Assembly: GCA_016196755.1 (NCBI GenBank)
Contig: JACPXC010000038.1
Span: 82,746-146,745, forward strand
From: Elusimicrobiota bacterium
GTDB lineage: Bacteria > Elusimicrobiota > Elusimicrobia > UBA1565
Reading direction: 5' to 3'
DNA length: 64,000 nt
The position numbers and the translations under genes were made by a program. Each line of letters begins with the position of its first letter. Position 1 is the stretch's first letter. Shown here one piece after another: positions 38,686 through 46,027 of this stretch. A model generated the notes under the pieces. It saw only the letters and a list, made by a program, of their open reading frames with translations. It was not told the DNA's origin and searched no databases.

Positions 38686-40799
38686 TTCAGATATACCCTC
38701 TGCAGGTCGTCTCCCAGCCAGGCCTTCTCGAAGTCCGCCTTATTCAGGAAACGGCCCTGCTCATATGTAGCGCTGTCGTTTATGTAATAGCCGACCGGGG
38801 CCCCGTCGTCGTCGACGGCCACCGCCGTGACGAGCACGGCGTGAAGACCGCGACGCTCGGGCCGGCCGCGGAGCGAGCCGACATGCATGGCGACGATGAC
38901 GGGATTGCCTTTCTTCAACGACTCGACGACTTCCGCGCGCGCCTTGGGAAGGAGCTCGCGCATGATATAGAGGTAGTGCGCCAACTTGTCGTCGGTCTTC
39001 GTCGCGGCGCGCAGCTCGGCCGTGGAGGGATTGTAGGTGTTTTGCACCTGCCGACCCGTCCTCATCCCCAGGTAATCCCCGACGGTAACGGCGAGCATAC
39101 CGCCTTTGCGGCGGGCCTCGTCGCAGATCTTGCGATTCGTCATCACGTCGTCGCCTTCCGCGTCGAAGTCCACCGACATACGCTTCCCGTCCTTGTTGGC
39201 GACCCCGCAGAGGCCGGTCTTGGCGTCATAGGTGGCGCGGCAACTCGCATCGAGCGGGCCATCGCAGTTGTACCCCGCCGCGATGAAGCCCTTGGCGAAC
39301 GCGTCCCAGAACAAATCCTCTTCGCCGACCGTCTGGCCCAAGTCCCCCAGGATCTGCTTAATGCTCATCAGCGCGCAGGTATTGCCGGTCTGCTTGCTGA
39401 AATGGTCGCGGAAGCGTTGCGGGTCTCCGATGACCTGAGGCTTGCTCCCTATGACCGCGGACGGCGGCGGCTCCTCCGGACCCGGCAGTGCGGCGGATGG
39501 AGGCGCCGCCGCGCTAGGCAGCAGCGGGTCGGCGGCGGAAGCCACGCTTGTCCTTGGCGCGGCGGCCGGCTCGGCAGGCGCAGAAGTCCCCGGGGCGCTG
39601 CGCTCCGATTCGCCGGCGGGCGATTCAGGCGCCGCCCCGCGCTTACCCAGCATCGCACCGCTCGTGTCGAATCCGGCTTGACCGGCAGCCTTGTCTTCCC
39701 CCGGGCCCAAGCCCGCCAACTCGGAGGGATCCCTGAGCGCCGGCACCGGAAGCGCGGCCTGCGCTGGAAGCGCGCCCGGCCCCGGCGATATTGCCGCCGG
39801 GGCAGGATCCGTCGCCGGCGGGAACGCCGGCGCCAGCCCCCTTCGCACCAGGTCGGCATGTTGGGTCGCGGAGTCAGCCTGCGAGGGCGTCGCCGACGCC
39901 AGACCGCTTCGCACCAGGTCGGCATACTGGGCCGCGAGGGCGGCCTGCGCGGGCGTCGCCGTCGCGATGGGGTCCGCGGCCGCGCGCGACCCGGCCTTGA
40001 CGGGATTTCCGGCGTAGGCCTGCGCCTTGGTCGTCGGAGATTGCGACCCCAAGGGGTCGCTGAATGGCGGCTCGACCATTACGTGAGATATCCCCGGGTC
40101 ACAGCGCTCCTCCCACTGGTAGCGGCTGGGCCCGGAGGTCAGCGGCAGGTTCTTCCTGCACCAGCGCTCGTTTGTCTTATTGAACGGGTTTGCTCTCGTC
40201 ATGGCCTTCTGGCGGGCAAGAATCCGCTTCTTGCAGTCTTCCCAGTCGTTAGGGGCGTGGTAAACCCCGGAAACGCGCGTCGCCGCGCAATCGCCTACCG
40301 GCGTATAGGCGAGAAGGTTGAGTTTTTCCGCACGCTTGCGAGAGGAAGCGGCCCGCGCGTCCCTCATGTTCTTGAATCCCTTGCTGACGCCTCGTCCCAC
40401 GGCGGCCGTTCCCTGCGCCATGCCTTTGAGGCCGTAGCCGACGCCTCTAACAAGCCAGACCGGAACGTCGTACATGAGCCCGAAGGGGGCTCCCGCGAGG
40501 AACCCGGCCCGACAGAGGAGCGTGGTACACGTCATGGCAACGCCGAGGATCCCCTTGGTCACGCCGCCCAAGGCGAGCCCACCTCCTTCGCCCGGGCTAT
40601 GGCCGCCGCCGGATTCTCTGCTGGAGCCGCCGCCGGAACCGCCGCTATAGCCGCAGGCCGACTTGCAGGCGGACGCGCTGCAGGGCGGATTGAGTTGGGC
40701 GCCGCAGTAGCAGGTGCAGCCGACCTCCACCTGGGCGAAGCTCGGGACGGGCCATGAGACGACCACGGCCAGCAAAAAGGCGGCGAACCTTAAGGCCAC
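38682..40799 (-). CDS. Large secreted protein with C39-like cysteine peptidase domain
   Basis: This 705-residue protein starts at a GTG that gives a good signal peptide (ALRFAAFLLAVVVSWPVPSFA). A cysteine-rich amino end (CTCYCGAQLNPPC), hydrophobic stretches near residues 70-110, and a long Pro/Ala/Ser-rich low-complexity middle with a 22-residue tandem duplication follow. The carboxy-terminal domain (about 460-705) is papain-like of the C39 type: Cys in QTGNTCALMSIKQ, His in GLHAVLVTAV and Asn/Asp in GYYINDSATY. The start overlaps the MazF-like gene by ten bases, placing a secreted peptidase in a toxin-antitoxin operon. Confidence 0.75.
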   Translation of the reverse strand: MALRFAAFLLAVVVSWPVPSFAQVEVGCTCYCGAQLNPPCSASACKSACGYSGGSGGGSSRESGGGHSPGEGGGLALGGVTKGILGVAMTCTTLLCRAGFLAGAPFGLMYDVPVWLVRGVGYGLKGMAQGTAAVGRGVSKGFKNMRDARAASSRKRAEKLNLLAYTPVGDCAATRVSGVYHAPNDWEDCKKRILARQKAMTRANPFNKTNERWCRKNLPLTSGPSRYQWEERCDPGISHVMVEPPFSDPLGSQSPTTKAQAYAGNPVKAGSRAAADPIATATPAQAALAAQYADLVRSGLASATPSQADSATQHADLVRRGLAPAFPPATDPAPAAISPGPGALPAQAALPVPALRDPSELAGLGPGEDKAAGQAGFDTSGAMLGKRGAAPESPAGESERSAPGTSAPAEPAAAPRTSVASAADPLLPSAAAPPSAALPGPEEPPPSAVIGSKPQVIGDPQRFRDHFSKQTGNTCALMSIKQILGDLGQTVGEEDLFWDAFAKGFIAAGYNCDGPLDASCRATYDAKTGLCGVANKDGKRMSVDFDAEGDDVMTNRKICDEARRKGGMLAVTVGDYLGMRTGRQVQNTYNPSTAELRAATKTDDKLAHYLYIMRELLPKARAEVVESLKKGNPVIVAMHVGSLRGRPERRGLHAVLVTAVAVDDDGAPVGYYINDSATYEQGRFLNKADFEKAWLGDDLQRVYLK
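39841..39925. repeat. 66-base tandem duplication inside the C39-like gene
   Basis: CTTCGCACCAGGTCGGCAT occurs at 39841-39859 and 39907-39925, a period of 66 bases. On the coding strand this repeats a 22-residue unit containing ADLVRSGLA and ADLVRRGLA in the low-complexity linker. Expansion of the linker by slippage or unequal recombination is likely. Confidence 0.65.
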
Positions 40800-41149
40800 C
40801 GCTGGTTGCCAAGGAGAATCTGGATTCCCCGGTTGACTCCCATCCGCAAGGCTATGGAGTCCAAACGCCCTTCGAGCTCGACGAGACAATTGCGCGGAAT
40901 GCTGGCAAGCGTGGCCACGCTGATATTGGCGGGTTCCGCAAGCCCGGTCTGCGCCGCGGGCGCCGGAATCGTCACCGGCGTCTCCGCCACGCGCTCGACT
41001 GACTCAAGGAGGACCTCGCAAGCCAGGACCTGCCGGTCGAGGATCTCATTGGTCTCGTTGGAAGACAGGACCATGATCCGGATGTCTTCCCCTTCCCCAA
41101 GGTTGGCCCGATAGATCTCCCATTGCCGCTGTCGACGGGGGACTCCCAT
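40790..41149 (-). CDS. MazF/PemK-like toxin
   Basis: This 119-residue protein matches the MazF/PemK/CcdB-like barrel: an amino-terminal WEIYRANLGEGEDIRIMVLSS (the usual pattern gives position plus a conserved Arg before the central strand), then NETNEILDRQVLACEV, and a carboxy part ISVATLASIPRNCLVELEGRLDS that aligns with the dimer helix region. MazF toxins cut mRNA at short motifs. The ATG at 41149 overlaps the antitoxin stop (TGATG). The end overlaps the secreted peptidase start by ten bases. The match is good but diverged. Confidence 0.68.
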   Translation of the reverse strand: MGVPRRQRQWEIYRANLGEGEDIRIMVLSSNETNEILDRQVLACEVLLESVERVAETPVTIPAPAAQTGLAEPANISVATLASIPRNCLVELEGRLDSIALRMGVNRGIQILLGNQRWP

Positions 41150-41394
41150 CAGGCCGCCGTCTTTCCGCGCCGGCCGGCGCGGGCGAAAGCGGCGGCGCGC
41201 TTCTCGAGGCGGACGGCATGCGGCGCCAAGAGCGCCTTGTATTTTGACACCCGCCGCAAATCCGAGACCGTCCCGCCGCTCATCTCGATTAAGCGGTGGA
41301 ACACCGCGCTGTAGGTTTCGCCGAGACGCTCCGCGATGTCTCTTACGATCTTCCAATCCTCGTCCGATAATGAGACGGTCAAATTCTTCCGCAT
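41149..41394 (-). CDS. Ribbon-helix-helix antitoxin-like protein
   Basis: This 81-residue basic protein has an amino-terminal strand NLTVSLSDEDWKIVRDIAERLG followed by a helix, the usual CopG/Arc-type ribbon-helix-helix DNA-binding fold, and a Lys/Arg-rich tail (RRVSKYKALL to RRGKTAA). It should bind its own promoter and the MazF-like toxin. A near-consensus promoter precedes it with almost no leader. Confidence 0.75.
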   Translation of the reverse strand: MRKNLTVSLSDEDWKIVRDIAERLGETYSAVFHRLIEMSGGTVSDLRRVSKYKALLAPHAVRLEKRAAAFARAGRRGKTAA

Positions 41395-41402
41395 ATACGA
41401 GA

Positions 41403-41431
41403 AGGATATCGGTAGTCCTCATGGCTGTCAA
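41403..41431 (-). promoter_or_regulatory. Promoter of the RHH/MazF/peptidase operon
   Basis: Read leftward, TTGACA (41431-41426) and TATCCT (41408-41403) are 17 bases apart. The ATG at 41394 lies eight bases past the -10 box, so the mRNA should have a leader of about two bases. Confidence 0.7.
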
Positions 41432-41462
41432 TGGCCTCCCATACCCGACATTGGAAGGCTCC

Positions 41463-41560
41463 GCTCAGACTTTGACCCTCTCGAGGGAGTCCGGTACCGG
41501 CGAAAGGGTCGGTTGACTATCCCCTACTCAGCACCGGACCTCGAACCACTTCTTCTCGCC
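41463..41560. repeat. Second copy of the duplicated segment, without the hairpin
   Basis: The stretch from GACTTTGAC through GAGGGAGTC and GGGTCGGTTG is followed directly by ACTATCCC and later CACTTCTTCTCGCC. The order matches 37949-38120, but the palindromic hairpin present there between GGTCGGTTG and ACTATCCC is missing here. This copy therefore shows the uninterrupted state of the site. Confidence 0.65.
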
Positions 41561-41769
41561 ACGCCCCTTCAGCGGCCGCGCGCCCCTTGATGCTCCATGC
41601 CAATTCGAACAACTCAGGAAGGACGTCCGCGAAGAACCCCTCATGAGCACATGGGACCGTCGCCATCATAGCCCCTAGCCACCTGCTGGTCGTAGGCCGC
41701 GCGCAACTCCGGCACCGCTTCCACCAGCCTGCGGTTCACGTTGGCGTATGAAACATCTTCGGGTTTCAT
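41517..41769 (-). pseudogene. Broken small gene (possibly DUF7674-like)
   Basis: A frame beginning at the ATG at 41769 reads KPEDVSYANVNRRLVEAVPE and stops at 41641. A neighbouring frame continues with HEGFFADVLPELFELAWSI, and a third ends with GRGEKKWFEVRC. Together these look like one small protein cut by one or two frameshifts. The amino part (VSYANVNRRLVEAVPELR) recalls small cytosolic proteins found beside polymorphic-toxin genes. It overlaps the 41766-42140 gene by four bases (ATGA), so it was once part of that operon. Confidence 0.45.
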
Positions 41770-42140
41770 GGCCGCCTTGAATCAGGCCGCCCTCCGGCCC
41801 TCAGCCGCGCCAAAGCGGCCGCAGCCAAGAGGCGCAGCGCCGCCCACTCCTCCGCCGCGCGCAGGCCCTCCGGCCGCCAGAGCCGCTCGTTCGCCGCGCC
41901 GCTCATGCGCTGGAGGGCATCGTCCACCTCGACGACGGCGCGCATGGCCGCCGAGTCGCGCAGGTCGGGCTCGGCACAGCCCTTCACCGCGAGAAGGTCG
42001 TCGTGGAGCTCGAGGGCCAGCTCGTCGGCCAACTCTCCGGTCCCGAGACTGTTGAGGTAGGCCAACTGCTCCTCGGCGGGCGCCGCCAGCCGTCCCAGAC
42101 TGGCCTCAAGTTCACGCAGAGCCTCGTCGGTGTCCGCCAT
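41766..42140 (-). CDS. Small helical protein, putative immunity protein
   Basis: This 124-residue all-helical acidic protein contains YLNSLGTGELADELALELHDD and ends Arg-rich. It starts one base after the stop of the polymorphic-toxin-like gene and overlaps the broken gene downstream by four bases. Small acidic proteins directly after a toxin gene are usually immunity proteins, and the motif around LGTxxxADELALE is common in such positions. The immunity role is inferred from position and general character. The start chosen is the ATG at 42140, not an upstream in-frame ATG at 42176 inside the toxin gene. Confidence 0.55.
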   Translation of the reverse strand: MADTDEALRELEASLGRLAAPAEEQLAYLNSLGTGELADELALELHDDLLAVKGCAEPDLRDSAAMRAVVEVDDALQRMSGAANERLWRPEGLRAAEEWAALRLLAAAALARLRAGGRPDSRRP

Positions 42141-42141
42141 G

Positions 42142-43014
42142 CTATGGCCCTCCCGGAATAATCCCCGACTTCCCAAACTCCGGAGACGAGACCCGCCAGT
42201 ACGGATTCGGGCCGTGATGTCCTCCGCCGGGATGCCACCGGATCATCCGACCTGTCGGCGCACCATTCGCGCCGTGCTCGGTGAAACTCCATCCCTGGCC
42301 GGCGCGGGAACCGCGCCCCAACCTTCCCACGCGCCAGCCATTCGCGCCTCGCAGGAGCTCCGCGATCTCCGCCGGCGAAGTGTTGGCCAACGACCGGGGT
42401 CGAGCCAGAATCCATTCACAGGCTCTTGTGGCCTTGGCAGCGCGGAACATTGCCGCCGCACCGCTGCCGTACCAAAGAACGTACCCGCCGCCAATGACTC
42501 CGGCCGCGAGCAGGATCCCGAGCCCCATGCGTTTGCGCATGTCGCGCACAGTTGGGAACCGCTTCTCAAGTCCGGCCGGCCAGAGGCCGAGGAACAGCGA
42601 TGCCCCCACCGCCCCAAGTGCGGCCGTTAGCGCCACGGCGAGCGCAGGCGGACGGGGTGAAACATGGGTATCCTGCCTACTTGGCTCTGGCTCCCACGCC
42701 GCCGGGTCCTCCTCGGAGTCGTACGCGGTCGGGTCTTCGGGTGAAAGCCGCACCGCGACGCTCTTCGCCTTCGACGACTCCGAGGATGCTGGGGCCCTCC
42801 TATCGAGTACGGCCGCGCACCGAGCATCCGCGATGGTTCGCTTAAGCGAAGCCCGCGTCTCCTCGACGTTCTCGTAAGAGTCAGGGTCGGCCTCGACGCC
42901 GGCTAGCAAGGCCTGCGCCTCCGCCACGGCCGCCCGGCAGCGCTCCGCGTCCGACGACGGCGCGGCCGCGGGGGACATGACGAGAAGCGCCGACATCAAA
43001 CCGAAGATCCCCAT
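42142..43014 (-). CDS. Membrane-anchored protein with polymorphic-toxin-like carboxy domain
   Basis: This 290-residue protein has an amino-terminal signal or anchor (MGIFGLMSALLVMSPAAAPS), a Cys-containing helical segment, an acidic linker, and two hydrophobic helices near residues 125-145 and 165-185. The final 60 residues contain GRGSRAGQGWSFTEHG, TGRMIRWHPGGGHHGPNPYW and RVSSPEFGKSG. The RWHPGGGxHGPxPYW pattern is one I associate with carboxy-terminal toxin domains of Rhs and other polymorphic toxins, with several His and Trp residues suitable for a nuclease site. A putative immunity gene follows after one base. Confidence 0.6.
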   Translation of the reverse strand: MGIFGLMSALLVMSPAAAPSSDAERCRAAVAEAQALLAGVEADPDSYENVEETRASLKRTIADARCAAVLDRRAPASSESSKAKSVAVRLSPEDPTAYDSEEDPAAWEPEPSRQDTHVSPRPPALAVALTAALGAVGASLFLGLWPAGLEKRFPTVRDMRKRMGLGILLAAGVIGGGYVLWYGSGAAAMFRAAKATRACEWILARPRSLANTSPAEIAELLRGANGWRVGRLGRGSRAGQGWSFTEHGANGAPTGRMIRWHPGGGHHGPNPYWRVSSPEFGKSGIIPGGP

Positions 43015-43083
43015 CGGCGGCCAGTATAACCACCTTGTTTCGGGCGCGCAAGGAAACTGCCGGAAACGGTTTACCGACGGCGC

Positions 43084-44970
43084 TTATCGGACCTTGGGGG
43101 CCGAAAGCATGGCCCCGAGGAAGAAGTCCAGGGCGAGGTTGAACCTCGTCTCGTCGAATCCGCGGTAAGCGGGGTTCGAGCCCGAGGCGCCGGCGTCGGC
43201 GACCTTCATGGCGAGCCAGGAGGCGCGCAGGCCGGCGAACGCACCGAACGGGACGCGCAGGCCCGCCTCACGGACGGGACCCGCCTTGAGCGAGCCCTTG
43301 AGAGTCTCCGAATGGAACCGAGCGAGCGGCGTGAAGGATAGGAATACCTGGGGCGATAGCGTCGAATTCCGCCAGAACCTGACGTTGAGGGGACTCCAGG
43401 CCGCCTCGACCGGCAATAGCGCGTCGACGGCGACGCGCTCCTTCGCCCCGGCGACCGTCGCTTCGAATGGGGTCCAATAGCGGGCGATCGCCGTCAACCC
43501 GAAGCCCACGCTCTTGAAGGCCGGGTGGAAGTAAGTCAGTCGCAGCGCATGCAGCTCACGGAACGCTCCGCCGAAAGAGCCGCCCGCGGCGTCCCAGAAG
43601 AGCGACGGCCGCCCCAGGGGGACCGCGACGTAGGTGCGGGTCACCTTCGTGCGCCGGCGGGTGACGGAGACCGGCGGCTGCTCCAGGTCCGCGGCCAAAG
43701 CCCTGAGCTCGGCGGCCCGCTTGAGCGCCTCTCCTCCGCGGTCGTCCTTAAACCAGGCGACTCCGGCGAAACCCTCGTAATTCAGCGCGGCCGCCTTCAA
43801 GTCCGCCGGACTCGGTCTGCCCGGCGCGGCCGCCTCCGCCTCCTTGGCCAGGCAGTACGACCACCGCGGCGCCGACCACGCCGGGGCCGTTTGGATGGCG
43901 GCCAAGGCCGAACCGGCGGCCTTGGCCGGGTCTCCCGCGGCCGCCGCCGCACCCGCGTCGCGGTAAGCCAGGGCCGCGATGCGCGGAAGCGTGACCCAAG
44001 GCTCCCCCGGTCCGACGCGGGCGGAAGACGCCCCTGCCTGCGCCGCCCCTCCCGCCCCCGGTCGGAGTTCCTCGCGAAGTTCGCGCAGATCGGCCGCCGC
44101 AGCGTCCACGGCCGCGGCCGACTCCTTGGATTCCCCCAGGACGGCGGACGACCGGAGCGCCGTGACGACTGCGGCCGCGCGGACGCCCGCCGGGCCGACG
44201 CCGGCCTCGCGTGCGAGCGCCTGCGCGCGGGCCAGGAGGTTCAGCCTGCGCTTGGGCTTCTTCGCCTTCGTCGCGGGGATCGGTTGCGCAAGGGTCACCT
44301 GGAGCCGCAGGACGTCTTCGCGGAGCTGGGCCGCTTCGCCGGCGAGATCGGCGAGCAGCGCCTGGGCTTCGCGCAGGTAGCGGGAGTGTGCTCCAAGCAG
44401 GCGGTCGTCCAATCGCATCGAGGCTCCCGGGAGGCAAACCGCTCCGTCCGCGGACTCCTCCAGGCCCCAAGGGACGACGAAGCCCCTCCAGCCCGAGTCG
44501 CCCTGCCCGTAGCTCTGCAATGCGTCCGCCGCCGCGCGCGACCGGAGGGCGATGCAGGCCCCCTGCTCACGGGGGTCGTTGAGGCCGTGCGCCCGCCGCA
44601 CGAACTCCTTCATCCCCTCGGTCAATTCCCTGAGCCGGCGAGCCCGTCGCGCGTGCAGCTCCTTGACGGCGCGGCGCACCGCCGGCGGGTCCTCCCGCCG
44701 GACGAACTCCGTCTCCTCGGAGTAGGTCTTCGAGGCGACGATGGGCAAAGTCAGCTTCGGTACATGAGCGGCCTCCCAGTCGTAAGAGGTCCACAGCGAC
44801 CCCAAGCCCGAGGTGCCCCCGAGATTCCGGTCCGGTTTCTCGTCCAGACACCGCTCCGTCACCCATTTGTCGCCGTCCCAACGCTGGCCCGAGAGGCAGA
44901 CGCCGGCCATCCCGGCGGTCGCCGGGAGGGCCGCGAAATGAACCCACAGAATCGACACCGCGCGCACCAT
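43084..44970 (-). CDS. Exported coiled-coil protein with outer-membrane-barrel-like carboxy end
   Basis: This 628-residue protein has a signal peptide near the ATG at 44970 (VRAVSILWVHFAALPATAG), long Ala/Arg/Leu-rich helical stretches (about residues 100-330) and a carboxy-terminal part with beta-strand character (YFHPAFKSVGFGLTAIARYW, FNLALDFFLGAMLSAP). There are few cysteines, mostly in the amino third (CLSGQRW, RCLDEKPD). No family is recognised. The layout suggests a periplasmic helical region tethered to an outer-membrane domain. It stands alone between the toxin-like locus and the nucleotidyltransferase cassette. Confidence 0.55.
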   Translation of the reverse strand: MVRAVSILWVHFAALPATAGMAGVCLSGQRWDGDKWVTERCLDEKPDRNLGGTSGLGSLWTSYDWEAAHVPKLTLPIVASKTYSEETEFVRREDPPAVRRAVKELHARRARRLRELTEGMKEFVRRAHGLNDPREQGACIALRSRAAADALQSYGQGDSGWRGFVVPWGLEESADGAVCLPGASMRLDDRLLGAHSRYLREAQALLADLAGEAAQLREDVLRLQVTLAQPIPATKAKKPKRRLNLLARAQALAREAGVGPAGVRAAAVVTALRSSAVLGESKESAAAVDAAAADLRELREELRPGAGGAAQAGASSARVGPGEPWVTLPRIAALAYRDAGAAAAAGDPAKAAGSALAAIQTAPAWSAPRWSYCLAKEAEAAAPGRPSPADLKAAALNYEGFAGVAWFKDDRGGEALKRAAELRALAADLEQPPVSVTRRRTKVTRTYVAVPLGRPSLFWDAAGGSFGGAFRELHALRLTYFHPAFKSVGFGLTAIARYWTPFEATVAGAKERVAVDALLPVEAAWSPLNVRFWRNSTLSPQVFLSFTPLARFHSETLKGSLKAGPVREAGLRVPFGAFAGLRASWLAMKVADAGASGSNPAYRGFDETRFNLALDFFLGAMLSAPKVR

Positions 44971-45126
44971 CAGGGGAGTATAGTGGGCTCCCGGTTGGAC
45001 GGCAAGGAAGCGCATTTCGCCACCATCGCTTGATGCCCGCGGCGAAAGGCCGGGCGGCGGCCTCTCTTCGTTCTTAGACGGCGACGCGCCCAACTGGGCG
45101 GCTGACCCTTCCGCAGCCGCTGCGGG

Positions 45127-45693
45127 CTAGCGCTCCAGCTCGGCGCGCCGCCTCTGGAGTTCCGTGACGATCTCCGGCGCCTCCTTCAGTTCGGCAAGCG
45201 GCTGCAGCTGGCTCATGATATAGGGCCAGTCGAGCTTGCCGGACTGGCGCACAATGACTCCTTCGATATCCAGCCAGTCCCGGGGCCTTGCCGCGAACGC
45301 CTTCAGGACGACCAGGTCCTCGGGAGAGCAAAGGCGCAAGGAGGGGCCCTTCGGGAACTCGATGAGCACCGACCGCGAAACGACCCCTTCCTCGAAGGGA
45401 AGCGCGCCGAAGGCGACGTCGATGCCGACCCCGGCGCTCGAGCGCAGGAGCAGGACGCGCTTGTCGCGGGCGAACGCGGCCGCGCCGTCGATGCGACCAG
45501 AGAAGCGGGCGAGGAGTTTGGCCGCGAACTCCTCCTCCCGGCCGAAGCCGGTCAGGAGCGTCAGGTCGACGTCGATGGTCTCGCGCGGCTCGCCCCATTG
45601 CTGCAGCGCCAACCCGCCGATGAAACAGTACCTCCAGCGCTCCGACTCGCAGACGGCTTGGACCTCGGAGGCGGCGCGGAGGAGCTCAATCAC
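45127..45693 (-). CDS. Nucleotidyltransferase of toxin-like cassette
   Basis: This 188-residue protein has the nucleotidyltransferase pattern FIGGLALQQWGEPRETIDVDL near the amino end, followed by RDKRVLLLRSSAGVGIDVAFG, where the third acidic residue is expected, and SPEDLVVLKAFAARPRDWLDIEG. It is the second such gene in the window but is not closely similar to the one at 3908. The start overlaps the small upstream partner gene by eight bases. It is probably one half of a toxin-antitoxin-like pair. The target is unknown. Confidence 0.75.
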   Translation of the reverse strand: MIELLRAASEVQAVCESERWRYCFIGGLALQQWGEPRETIDVDLTLLTGFGREEEFAAKLLARFSGRIDGAAAFARDKRVLLLRSSAGVGIDVAFGALPFEEGVVSRSVLIEFPKGPSLRLCSPEDLVVLKAFAARPRDWLDIEGVIVRQSGKLDWPYIMSQLQPLAELKEAPEIVTELQRRRAELER

Positions 45694-45910
45694 GACGCGC
45701 GGCCTTCATGAACCAGCGCTGCTGGTCCACCAGGCCGGAGGTGGGCTTGGGGGCCCTGGGCGGGACGGTGTAGTCCGCGTGGCCGTAAAGCAAAGCGACC
45801 GCCTCGGGGGGGAGCCTGCGCAGTTCCTCGCGCCGGATGCGCTCCAGCTCCGGGCCGGCGGCCTTCCATGCCTGCACCCAGCGCTTGGCAAGTGCGGTCG
45901 GGTCGTCCAT
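45686..45910 (-). CDS. Small partner protein of the nucleotidyltransferase
   Basis: This 74-residue protein contains RWVQAWKAAGPELERIRREELR and ends PTSGLVDQQRWFMKAAR. I have seen this layout, a short helical protein with a terminal QQR-W/F segment, directly ahead of nucleotidyltransferase genes. The ATG at 45910 was chosen because the promoter lies just upstream. Role as antitoxin is inferred from order and overlap. Confidence 0.6.
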   Translation of the reverse strand: MDDPTALAKRWVQAWKAAGPELERIRREELRRLPPEAVALLYGHADYTVPPRAPKPTSGLVDQQRWFMKAARRD

Positions 45911-45922
45911 GGCCTTACCCGA

Positions 45923-45951
45923 AGTATAGGCTGTCCCTCTCGCCAATGCAA
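45923..45951 (-). promoter_or_regulatory. Promoter of the 45910 cassette
   Basis: Read leftward, TTGCAT (45951-45946) and TATACT (45928-45923) are 17 bases apart. The ATG at 45910 follows the -10 box by 12 bases, leaving a leader of about six bases. Confidence 0.65.
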
Positions 45952-45991
45952 GAAGCTGCTCCCCTCTTACCTTGCCCTAACTTCCGCGATA

Positions 45992-46020
45992 TTGCCTTTC
46001 CCCGCCCCCCGCCCCATACT
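45992..46020 (+). promoter_or_regulatory. Promoter of the 46028 gene, nearly leaderless
   Basis: TTGCCT (45992-45997) and CATACT (46015-46020) are 17 bases apart, and the ATG at 46028 follows by seven bases. The spacer is C-rich. Confidence 0.5.
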
Positions 46021-46027
46021 ACCCGGG

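Noticed and set aside
43084..44970. An autotransporter
   Set aside because: The carboxy-terminal part has strand-like stretches but no clear 12-strand barrel or terminal aromatic residue, and the passenger is helical rather than a beta-helix.
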